A stretch of DNA of 64,000 nt from Apiosordaria backusii (taxonomy: Eukaryota > Ascomycota > Sordariomycetes > Sordariales > Lasiosphaeriaceae). A program made the position numbers and the translations under genes. The notes under the pieces are model-generated. The model searched no databases. It was not told where the DNA came from and saw only the letters and a program-made list of their open reading frames with translations. Location of the stretch: assembly GCA_030549205.1 (NCBI GenBank), contig JAUKTV010000001.1, positions 1,302,001-1,366,000 on the forward strand. The letters run 5' to 3'. Positions 12,253 through 22,987 of this stretch are shown here, piece after piece (positions within the stretch are counted from its first letter, which is position 1; each line of letters opens with the position of its first letter).

Positions 12253-13953
12253 CTTTTCCTTCTTTTCCCTCCCGTCTTGTGCCGTCCGTTTCGTTTATTT
12301 CCCGGTGTTTCCTCGTTTCTATCGTGTCGTGTATATGTAAAGAGATTCGTATGGCCAAAATCCAGCTCTGGCTAAAATGAAGAGCGGGACGGGTATCTAT
12401 TTGAACAGAAACAAACTCCAACAAAAAAGTTTATAACGAAAGCCGTGATATACAAGAATAGAGAATGTGAAACTACCGCCAGCGGGTGGGTATCAAAAAT
12501 AGAATCAATCAATCTTCAAAACAACAAAAAAAGAACGACGACGACGACAACGGCGATCATCCTTTCAGCCTCTTCAGCAAAAGAGATATAGGCAAAATGG
12601 AAGAAAAGAAGGAAGAAGAATGCAATGGTAAGTTGGGCGGCGAGGCAGAGATAAAACCTTCATGCCCTCCCTTCCCCCCAAGTGAATGTGTGACGTGCTG
12701 AACCTCTGTTACACCTCACAACTTCGGTTGCATTGAAGCTCGCTTGACTTACACACACCCAAAAGAGCTACCAGGAGGAAAAGTAACCAGGGTTGTCCAA
12801 GTCAGTCGCAGATCTTACACCGGGGCGGGTGTGACCCGGAGCGCACAGACCGCTGTCAACGTTGGTTGCAGGGGGGAGCACGGGGCATATCTGAGACGTT
12901 GAACCCCCAGATTCGTCAACACTTACCAGGTATCGACCAAAACTGTGAATTCATGCCTTGGTTTCTGTCTTGAGAGGGGAAGAGAAAAGAAAAAGAGGGG
13001 AGGGTGAGTGTGTGTGATGAGCAAAAAAGCTTGGCGGTGTTAGTCAAGGCTTGACATTCACACATTGCGAGAAGTTGGGAATGTTAGTGATTCTCGACCA
13101 GCAACACCAACACCAAACGCGCCCCAACGAGGAAAAGATGGTCTAGTCTGTGTGTCTTCGTTAGCCTGAGTATTTGCACTGACACAAAGCTGAGCCTCAC
13201 CCCCCCAGCTTCCAGAAATCTCCCCAGGGCTGACTGTGTCTGCCAAGTCCCTGGTCTCGTCTCAGCACCACGGCACATCCGTGGAACTGGCTGTACCAAC
13301 CTGGTAACGACTTCTCACCCATCAATTCCTTATTCTTGGCCCAGGGGTTTGGTTCCCCCACCACCACCACCACCACCATGCGAAGCGAAGAGAGTCAGCC
13401 ACATCGGCAGCGATGCTACCCGGTTCGTTCTCCAACACACACACACACACACTCACCCTCACAACTCTGAACCAACCAACAAACCTACAAATATCACTCA
13501 AGCTGACTCCCCCCACCCTTCAGAAACCAGTCTTCTCTCCATTTTGGCTTATGAACCTGCAATATCCCCCCTACTGTATATACAATAATGAAAAGCAAAA
13601 AGATAAGAATATTCTCTCATACACACTCCAACACACAGCAGTCCCCCACTTATCCACTCGCTCATTCTCATATCATTCCCTATTCTTTATTCATTTCGTA
13701 TTTTGACGCGTTTGATTACACCCATACTCGTAACATATAACACACTTTCCTTTCCTTTCCCTTTCCTTTCCCTTTCCATTCCATTCTCCCCCACCCCAAA
13801 CGCCAGCCCGGGCCATGCATTTCAATTCTCCTCCTTCCCGTAGCATTCTAGCCCCCATACCTCATTCCCATCCTCGTCCTTGCAGTGAAGCCCCCGCGAG
13901 CAGCTTCTTGATAGTATACCGCCGCTGTCCCACTTGTTGCCTATATGCGGGAC
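12253..13953. other. Intergenic region with simple repeats
   Basis: No supported gene. The left end is the promoter of the minus-strand membrane-protein gene; the right end holds the KDEL-receptor 3' UTR. Simple sequence includes a (CA)n run near 13435-13451, a CCA/TGG triplet run near 13360-13378 and a polypyrimidine CCTTT-type tract at about 13746-13778 that has mirror-repeat character. Confidence 0.45.
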
Positions 13954-14826
13954 TTAAACAGGCAACTTGAACTTCTCCCCCCTCATCACCTTCGTATAAT
14001 AAATCCAAAAGAAATCACTATACAAAATCGTCTGCAAAATCCCCGCCGTCACCGCAATCGTGTCCACCTTGTGCGTCGGCTCGCTGAAATAACGATAAAT
14101 CCAGTTGGGGATATACAGCGCCCTGTACAGGCCCAGCGCAGCAATATAGTGCGCCGTGATCGCCTCCGCCTCCCCCGTCCGCTGCAGCATAAACAGCTGC
14201 GGCAAAATCGCCACCGACTCGAGCCAGATGGAAAACGCCCAAAACACCTCGAGGATGGTGTACTTGTACGGAAACAGGAGCGCGAGCAGGGCGGCGAACC
14301 CGAGCAAAAACTCCACGTGGAAGGTGTCGAGGTTGGGGTCGTTGGTGGGCTTGTAGGCGCGGGCCATGAGGTAGATGATGTAGAGCTCCGACGAGATGAA
14401 GAGGACTTTGAAGATGAAGTTGTAGGGGGAGGTGGTCCAGGGGAGGTCTATTATTTCTCTGTGTGAGCTGCGGCTCTAGGTAGGGTCAATGGGAGACATA
14501 CCGAGATATCGCGTAATGTAGACGAGCAAGTAGAGGACTTGGGATTTGAAGGAGATGCCGGAGCAGCTCTGCCAAGTTGTGTTAGCTGCCATCAATCGTT
14601 CCCAGCGTCCTTGTGTAGTTTTCATACCTTTAGCTGCTGGATCTTGTGCAACAGAATGAAAATGGATGCGAGATGGGAGAGGTCTCCTGTAGTTGGCAAA
14701 AGCGCATCATGTTAGCCCACTGCCTTCTTTCCTTCCTCTGCCATTCCCTATTCTTCTTCGCAACCTCCAGAGTTCACATGGGAAGCGGAAGCATTTACCC
14801 AGCACGCGAAAGACGTTGAGCGACAT
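13954..14826 (-). CDS. erd2: ER lumen protein-retaining receptor (KDEL/HDEL receptor)
   Basis: Four exons: 14826-14799 (28 nt), 14686-14628, 14568-14502 and 14447-13954. Donors are GTAAAT, GTATGA and GTATGT; the third acceptor is TAG. They join without a stop into 215 residues, the family's usual length. The protein begins MSLNVFRVLGDLSHLASIFI and carries the receptor hallmarks KIQQLKSCSGISFKSQ, LYLLVYITRYLDL and FHVEFL, followed by the YRALYIPNWIYRY segment. It is a seven-helix membrane protein with many hydrophobic segments. It cycles between Golgi and ER to retrieve luminal proteins with HDEL/KDEL tails via COPI vesicles. The C-terminus is short (YYTKVMRGEKFKLPV). Identification is secure; the small first exon is supported by exact phase agreement. 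Confidence 0.97.
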
Positions 14827-16028
14827 CTTGAAGGAAGCTCTATCCTAGCCTCCCAGGGGGGTGTGTGTGTGTGCCCGTCCGGTTTCAACAATCCCCAATT
14901 GAATTTCCTCAGTTGTCGCAATCGCTACCAAGCTTTCTTGAGCTGTATCGTCGAGTATCAATCGTTTTCTCGTATTAACCCTCGTCTGTGTCGTCGTTGT
15001 TCAATCGCTTGTTCAATGTTCGATGTTCAAATGTCCGTTGGTTCGTTCCCAGCTCCCCCCTGTCTTTCTCGAAATCCAACCAAAGTGGCCTGTCTGTCTG
15101 TCGTCTTCGGGATTTCGGAGGTGGATTACTGAGGCAAAGAAAAGGCTCAGCAGAAGCAACAGTCTGACGTGGTGCTGTCAGATACTGTTAGGTTGAGTCT
15201 CGTCGGAAGGTGTGTGTAAGTTTTGCCGTAATACAGCAAGCAGCAGCAACATCCAAAGAGGACACGAAACGCGTTGGGTGAATTGCCAAAGTGACACTTG
15301 AAAATCAATCCTTGTTCCGCTTTTGCAGAACGGCAATGATGCATGCCAATCGAATCGGTCCACTTTTCGTCTAGATCTGGCCAATCGAACTGCCGAAACC
15401 TTGACAAGGGGTGGCTGACCTAACGCAAGGGCCAGGCCGGGGCCGAGAACATGTGGGTCTGCCGGTTGGTTCAAGGTCAGGGTTGGCAGACTTGAAGATG
15501 GACAAAGATCGTCTTCGAGATCCAAAGAGGTACGACAATGCTGTGTTTCTCCAAATGCTGCACTCTGATGATTTCAAGATTTATTCTCAAGGAGTTCAAA
15601 TCAAGAAATATAGCCGTCATAACCGTGTTGCATTTCTGATATCCTTCCATAAAACGCTGCACCAGTCCCCAATTAGCCGGCAAAGAGGCCACGAACACCA
15701 TCACGCCTTAGCCAATCCATTTGTCAATATTATGTTATCATTTCCCTGACCGCCCGTCCCTGTATTCCTTAAGCCTCATATCTCTATTAGCACTTGCAAC
15801 ACCATCTCGCAATGGATCATGAAGATGGTATGAAATTGACAACAGCTCGAGCTTGTGATTTAAGACAACTGAAGCTAGTGTTCATTGAACCATGATGTTG
15901 ATTACCAGCCTCTCTTTCTCTAAAGCCTCATATACGCCCCATTTTGCAACCCCCTCTCATACACATCAAATACACACTCCCAAAACTCCCAACTCCATCT
16001 TGCTTGCTCCCTGTTGATCCTCCCAACC
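14827..16028. other. Intergenic region
   Basis: Promoter and 5' UTR of the KDEL-receptor gene on the left (pyrimidine-rich, tcaatcg-type repeats around 14930-15010) and 3' flank of the clamp-loader gene on the right. A plus frame at 15411-15749 overlaps minus frames over the same bases and has no recognisable domain. Nothing else was seen. Confidence 0.45.
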
Positions 16029-17282
16029 CTACATATCCATACTCATCAAATACATCTCCAGTATCCTCATAAACTTGGCCACAAACGCCTCCAGATGAAA
16101 AATCACCTTCGTCCCCGTCTTGATCCTGTGCTCATAAAACGCGCTCCACTTGATCACCTCCGGCTTCAGCGCGTCGTCAATCAGCGGCATCAGCTTAAAC
16201 GTCAACGTCTTGAGGATCGTCGTCGGCGGGATGCAGTGCGTGAGCAAGTCATACAGCTTGCTCCTCACCTGCAAGATCCTCGCGGGGGTATGCTCAGCCA
16301 TGATCTCCTGCGCAATCTGCTCAATCAGCCCCTCCCAATCCGGCGGTGGGATGGGTGTTGTGTCTGTAACTTTCTCACTATTATCCCCTTGTGTTAGTAA
16401 CCCTCCCATATACCTGTGTGTGTGTGTAAGGCTCACTTCTGCGCATAAACCGCCTCCAAAATCAACAACGCCTTCCTCAAATTCCTCCCCGACCTATACA
16501 TCCATCCCCAACCCCGTCAGCAAAACCATCACAACCTCTTCAATCCCATCTCACACTCACTCTTTAGCAACCCGTTCCAACAACCCCTCCCTCACCCCCC
16601 ACCCCTCCCTCTCACAACTCCCCCTCAACACCCCTTTTACCTCCCCCACCGTCGGCCTCGCCACCCTCACCAACAAACACCTCGACCGAATCGGGCTAAT
16701 AATCCCCGCCGTGCTCTCCCCCACCAAAATCAACCTCAAATTCGGGCTATACTTCTCCATCGTCCTCCTCAGCGCCGCCTGCGCGTCCCTCGTCAAGTGA
16801 TCCGCCTCATTAATCACCACCACCTTAAACCTCTGCCTCGCGCTCTGATCCACCTGCTGCGTTTGGGCGACCTCCTTCAACAAATCCTGAATCACCACCC
16901 GGTCATAATTACCCACGTCCGAAGGGGTGATTTCCAGGTGGTACACACTCGCGACGATGTTAAACTCCAGTTTTCGATTCGAAGACGTCTGGAAAACCCG
17001 GGCGTCGATCTTGATCTTTTCGACGCCCGGCCCGTAGAGCTCTTTGAGGGTGGCGACGATGCGAGTTTTTTTCCCGGCGCCGGACGGGCCGTAGAAGAGG
17101 AGGTGGGGGAAGTCGCCTGATTGAGCCTGACAGGGGAGGACAAAAGTTAGTTGGGGATGGGGAAAGGAAGGGGAAAGGGAGGGAAGACAACTAACCAAAG
17201 AACGGAGTCGGTCCGAGAGTTCATCGTGGTAGGTGAGAGCATCTAGACTCCGGGGGCGGTGCTTGTCGACGATGAGCGCCAT
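16029..17282 (-). CDS. rfc5: Replication factor C small subunit (yeast Rfc5 / human RFC3 type)
   Basis: Four exons: 17282-17196, 17126-16561, 16493-16437 and 16377-16029. They join into 352 residues, the family's usual size. The start MALIVDKHRPRSLDALTYH is typical. Walker A is GPSGAGKKT (residues about 42-50), with the double Lys characteristic of this subunit. The Walker B region is VVVINEADHLTRDAQAALRRTMEK, with Asn-Glu in place of the usual Asp-Glu, as expected for this subunit. The SRC arginine-finger motif appears in IRSRCLLVRV. The complex loads the PCNA sliding clamp onto DNA at replication and repair sites in the nucleus. Intron 1 (17127-17195) is 69 nt, a multiple of three, and has no in-frame stop, so its retention would add 23 residues between SL and AQSGDFPH. 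Homology to other RFC proteins shows that it is an intron. Confidence 0.95.
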
Positions 17283-18621
17283 TTTGGGTCAATTGAGTGA
17301 TTGCTGCTGTCGTCTGTTGTCTTGTTGATTGTGGTGTTGTTGGTAGATGGTTGGAATTGCTTTGGGTGAAAGTGGAAGTGGAAGCCTTGAAAAGGTGGGC
17401 TCCAGAAGCACGCGTCTGAGTGACGCGCCGCGCGACGCCCAAGCCAAAAAATCAATTAACCAATTTCGCGCACAGACCACCGTACTCTCACCACAAGCCT
17501 AATCTTATCTTATCAGCTACGAGTATCACAACCACAACGAACGGCGTCAATTCACAAGTCACATCACGATTTCCTCAAGAGATAAATTATAAAATAATTC
17601 GCTATACGCTAGGTCTTTTGAGTGTCCATCGATTCAGCTAAAATACAGGCATCCCAGACCGAACTCTACTCGCCGATCCTAGCCTCCCCAGTTCCTCCCC
17701 CCGCTGAAGTTTTGTCCACCACCCTAGCAACCTAATTGATCTCTGTCTGCCAACCACACCACCTTTCTCCGTCCTCAAACAGTGTGCCTCAAACTTGTAT
17801 AATCTGAGACCAGAGCCTTGCGGATGGATCATGAGTGATGCTCGCAGATCAGATCAAATGTCAATGACATCCCTGCCTCTGTGACAGCCGAGCCTCAAAA
17901 GAGCCCAAAGAAAAAAAAGTGTACACTACCGAAAATACAACAAGTTAAAGCCCTCCCCTTCCCCTACTTTTCTTTGCCTGGAGCAAGAAAGCCCGCAAAT
18001 CAAAGCCATGAAAAGCTATGACCGCCGCAGACTTCCAAGCCTCATATCCTTTGAGATAGATCACCCCAAATGATATCCAGATCCCGTCTCCGATCCTGCT
18101 TCTTGGGTGCCGGTATACGCAAGATGGTACGAATGACTGAATCTTGATCCCGTATAGATGTTTGCTGAGAGCTGTTTGTGGCAGAAACGAAAACTTGGGT
18201 GCGCGCCAAACCACCAGAGAAATAGGCGAAAGTGACGAATCGAATAGCAACGGCTGGCTGGCGGAGGCCAGAGAACCGAGAAAAAAAAAAAGAGACCGAA
18301 AACACAGAAGAAGAATAGAAAAAGAGGCTGTAAACAAGCCTTCTAAAACCACCGCACCACCACCATTTCCTCCCTGTCGAGCGGATAGTGTACAACACAG
18401 CAGAGCTCCCCGAGACACTTTCATCACTATCGAGGGGGCCGCTGAAGAGGGAGTGCCGTGCCAGTTGTTGCTTAGTGAAACAACAAGTGCAAAAGGGAAA
18501 GGGTCGTTACGGTCATAGCATTCATCATGCTTTCGTGACTAGTGCAGCACAGAAATTAAGAGACGAAACCCCAGAAGAAACACCCATCCTGACGTCCAAA
18601 GCAACCCCCAGCGCTGATGAT
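17283..18621. other. RFC promoter and PUF 3' flank
   Basis: Spacer between two minus-strand genes. It contains the promoter and 5' UTR of the clamp-loader gene and the probable long 3' UTR of the PUF gene. Small open frames (for example 17945-18427 on the minus strand) have no family similarity. No RNA gene was recognised. Confidence 0.4.
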
Positions 18622-21600
18622 TTAGAAAAAGTTCATATTCGTCGGCCCCCCAGGAGGGAACTGGGGAGGAGGCAGCTGACCACGAGGTGGCTGCGGCGGG
18701 GCCTGGCCTGGAACGCCGTTGCCAGGGACTGGATAAGTCAGAGCAGCGACATGGTTGCCATTGCCATTGGTACCGTTGATGCTGTGAGAGTGGCCATGAA
18801 AGGTGCTGGTCGTGCTGTTTGTGCTGCTGGACATTCCGCGCTGGTGGGCAGGGCGGAGGGACATTTGGCCACCCGTCTGGTCAGAGGGGACAGGCGGGGG
18901 AGGGGGCGCATTGGGGTTGATGCCACGGGAATCGAATGTCGAAATCTTGGCCGAGATCCGGCGACCATAGGGTGTGTTGCGAATGGCCGGGAGATGAGGA
19001 CGGATCAGGTCGACGAGGCGCTGCTTCATCGGATTGGAAGCATAGTCAAGAGCCGTCTGGTAGACATAGTTGGCATACGAGTCTCGGAGGAAACGCTCTA
19101 TCTCGCCACCGGCATCCAGAAGCTCGGTGACAATCATGTCCTTGGACCCCTCGGAGGCGCAGCGCAGGCACTTCTCGACCACATTGGAGCTGAACTTGTG
19201 CTTGGAGAGCGTGAGAATGTGCCCGCGGAACTGCGCAACAAGCGGCTCAGTGAAGGTGGGCTCGTTAAGGTCGATGATGTACTGAACCACGTAGTTGCCA
19301 AAGGGGTCTTGGACCAGTTGGTAGGCATTGTCAGTGATGCACTTGATAAGCCAGGACTTCTGATGGCCATCGGCATGGTCAATGCAGCGCTGGAGGACGC
19401 AGCAGCCGTGGCGATGAGTGCCCACTTCGACGCAGTGCTCGCCGACAGCCTTGAAGATGAACTCGGAATTGGCCGAGTTGAGCTTGTTGAGACACTTCTG
19501 GATGACGTGGTTGCCGTTCAGGTCCTGGATCAATGTAACAACGTCTGTGTACAGAGCGTCGATGATGGTTTGAACCTGAACCTCAGTGGACACATGCTCG
19601 ATCATCTTCTGGAGGGCGCGAGTACCGTGTTGGTTCAACGCGATTGGCACCATGTTGGCCGCCGAGTTTTTGATCAGCGCGGTGCGTTCGTCGTCGTTAC
19701 AGTACTCGAGGAGTTTCTGACAAAGATAATTTCCGAAGGGATCGACCATGAGTTCGTGGACGTGAGGCAAGACCTCGTTGAAAATGAGCTTGATCTCAGC
19801 AGGAATGCGATTCTCGAGTTGCTTCTGCAAGAACCTACAACCGTGCTGATCCTTGGCCATCGTGTGGATAGTACCCTGGGCCTTGTCCAACGTCATGTTC
19901 TGGAAGCGAGACATCGCTTCGACAATTGTTAGCGTCCGAAGCGACTCCAAAAAGAAACAAGATGAAAACTTACCTTCACTGTCCTGCAGGCGGCGATTGG
20001 CAATCACGCGGGCTTGGCTGTCGTGGAGGGGCGGGCGAGAGGTTGGAGTAGGCTGAGTGAACTGAGGGCTGTAGCCAGTGTAGTTCGGAGTCGGGTAAAG
20101 TGGTTGAGGTTGCAGGGCCTGAGGCTGCGGCGGGGCATTGTTCAAGTTGAGGCCCTGCATGAGCATGGGAAGATTGGTGGGAGCGTAGGGGTTGATAGGC
20201 GGACCCGCGTTGAACCCAATAGTGGGGGGGTAGTAAGGCGAATACGGGGTCATGGAGCTCATGGCCGGGTTGGTCATCGCCGAGGACTGCGGCTGGTTTG
20301 GAGCTTGAAAAGGGGCAGCGTTGGCATGCAGAGTCGACGAGATTGACGCGTAGCCGCCAACATCATGGCCATTGGCCACGCGAACATCACCAGAAATGTT
20401 CTGGCTGTGACGAGCCATGGCACCAACAGGATAACGTCCAAGGCTGGCATTGTGATTGTGGAAATGCTGCTGGGCGTGAACATTGGCATTGGCACCCAGG
20501 CCCGAGCCGTTGGTCTTCATGGTCGGAACGTCGTTGGCAGAGTAAGACTGCTGAAGCTTGGGAGGCGAAACCACAGCATGGGCGGGAGGAGGGGAAACAA
20601 CAGAGGTAGGGGTGTCCGAGGGGCTCGTGACATTCTCGGACAAGTATTTCATGCCATCCAGGGAGTGGCGGATGCTGGCCGGGCGGCTGCCAATAGTACC
20701 GGGCTCCGAGGGAGGGGAGCTGACTGAGCCGGCACCGTTAAGAGCGATGGAACCCATGTTAGACATACTCTGTCGCTGTTGATGCTTGGTAAGATTGTTC
20801 CAAGTACTGGTCGAGGTAGTCTCTGACTCCAGACCTGACGAAGTCTGTGATGTAAAGGTTAACAACGACTGCTCTTTTGGGGACGCTACTGGTATAAAGA
20901 ATCGCGTAAAGATGAGGTCGAGGGTAAAAAGAGAGCTTAAGTATTGTTCAATGGAAGTGAATAGGATGGGGAGGTAAGAGGGAGCAAGTCAGTGTTGAAA
21001 CCTCAGGCCAGGAAATGAGTGAGAAGAAAAGAATTTTATCTCACGAGCTCCGACAGCACCTGAATGGCAGGAACGAGTTGCTCAACTTGCTACTCCCGTG
21101 ACCTGCCAATTCTTGGAGCGCAAGAACGAGCGTCAAAGAGGTCGAGGCAATTCAGAAAGACAGAAAGAGGGCAGGGTAAGCCAACTCACCAGTTGAGAAT
21201 AGGCTTGCGACCGAAAGATGGTGTTGGTGTACGCCTCGGCTGTAGGAGTCGTTCTGGTATCGTCGAGGTTGGAATCTTCGTCTCCAAATAGGAATCTCGT
21301 GGTATTGTTGCTGTCTTCAAGACCGATATCGCTCAGGTAAGTTCGAGTCTTGGTCACTGGCATAGAATACCGGTTGAGACTGAGGGAGGTCGAGTTAGCG
21401 GCTTAGCCGACGAAACAATGCGAGTAGTAAAAACAAGTGCTGTAAACGCAGAAACACCGAAACACAAGCGGAAGCTGGTGAAAGACAAGTAGTAGTGGTG
21501 TGGGTGATATGGGGATCAACCACGCCGAGGTAGGGTGTTATGTGGAGGGAGAGAGTTCTGTGGTGGAAACGGAGGAGAATTTTCTCCAGAAAGCCAGGCC

Positions 21601-22987
21601 AATATTTATCTCTCTCCCGCGGGGAGGCCCAGGCCTTGCAACAATAGAATTGATGCCTTTGCGACTTGCTGCTAGGGCATATTGAGAGGGCGGTGATAGG
21701 CGGCGAGAAGGGGGTCTCTTCCCCCTATCTCAACTTCAACACGGCAGGAGGCAGGAGCGACGGTTCTCGGTCCGAGCGCCTCAGTTCCGGCAGGGCCGAC
21801 CACAACATCGACCTTCGACATTTGCTCCCAAAAAGATACTATGACGTAGAGTACCCTGGAAGCGTGATCCAGGACGCGTCTTGCACCTCAAGTCGTGTTC
21901 TCCTCTCCCAGCGCCCCAGAGAGCAATACATAGCCAATTTTCAATAGCCAGAGCAGCAACATAAAAGACATACACGAGACAAAAGAAAGGAAACCAAGAA
22001 AGCCTAAAGCAAAGAACTTACGCATTCGTGGAGCGGTGGCTGGTGGGATCCTGACGAACTGCCTCCTCCTTCTCGTCGTCCTCATCGCTATTGCGGCGAG
22101 ATCCAGGCAGCGAATGCGACAGAGGGTCGTCGAAAGCAAGTCGAGCCGGGATAGCACCACCGCCGGATTGCGGTGATGTCAGCAACGAGCCGGATCTGTT
22201 GGGCCGGTTGAAGAGGGCTGCTGGGGATGTCAAGCTCGACATCGAATACCGGTTCGGCCGCGACGACCAGATGGTAGACAAACCCGAGACCTCGTGGTAT
22301 TCGGGGGGCGTTGTCGGCTCTGACTGGTGACCGCCGCCCAGCCTGTTGTTGATGTCCTCTTGCATTTGCTGAAGCTCCTGTGCTTCTTGTCTTGTTTGGG
22401 CGTCCAACTTATGCATCTCGGCCTCGAAGCGCCTTCGCTGCTCCCGTAGACGCTCGTAGTCTTGGCGCTTTTTTTCTAGCTGTCGAGAATGGTCAGCGGA
22501 CGGTCTCATGCCGAAGGGCGCCCACGAGAGAAAAAAAGGTATGTGAAGAACCCAGAGCAGTTTATTTCCCACAGCTGACAGCGCCCAGCTTGATCCTTTT
22601 AAATGTTTTTTTTTAACGTACCAGTTGAACCTTGTGCATAGCCTTTACCTCAACGTTAGCCACGGCTGCTGATATTCGAGTCAAGAACGAAAGCCTCCAA
22701 GTCCACCGAGGGAGCGCGTGATCACCTCAAGCTCCCTCCTCTTCAGCCACCGACCGAGATTTGGGCGGTATACGTACCGTGGTAGCAGCAAAATCTTGCG
22801 GCTCAGGGGCACGCTGCTGTTGTTGCTGCTGAATGGTGTTGATCGTTGACAATGTTGGTACACGGCCGGAATCGGTGGTAAACCGGCGCGGAAGAAGAGG
22901 ATTTCGAGAGGGCGATACAAGGCCCAATGTCGCGTTCACCTGCGAATCACCCCGGGGACTCTGCTGTGCCCGGAAGAATTCGTCCAT
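18622..22987 (-). CDS. Pumilio/PUF-domain RNA-binding protein
   Basis: I assemble six exons: 22987 to about 22778, about 22660-22622, 22479-22022, 21379-21190, 20844-19974 and 19916-18622. Phases of exons 3-6 agree exactly; the exon 1-2 junction is not fully resolved. The product is about 1,020 residues. The N-terminus has a MDEFFRAQQSPRGDSQ start, a coiled coil (LEKKRQDYERLREQRRRFEA) and an STNALNRYSMPVTKTRTYL segment formed only after splicing. The C-terminal third is a Pumilio homology domain with all eight repeats; RNA-contact cores in order are HGCRFLQ, FGNYLCQ, HGTRALQ, NGNHVIQ, HGCCVLQ, FGNYVVQ, FSSNVVE and YANYVYQ. PUF proteins bind 3' UTRs and control mRNA decay or translation in the cytoplasm. 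By the known PUF code these repeats predict a UGUA-type, AU-rich site. The repeats look closest to yeast Puf4/Mpt5 types, which is memory-based. The 57-nt last intron lacks stops. Confidence 0.9.

Noticed and set aside
18388..19932. 514-codon open frame on the plus strand
   Set aside because: It lies wholly antisense to the PUF exon, whose eight repeats are unmistakable. The plus frame is open only as a by-product of GC-biased codon use and has no recognisable domain.
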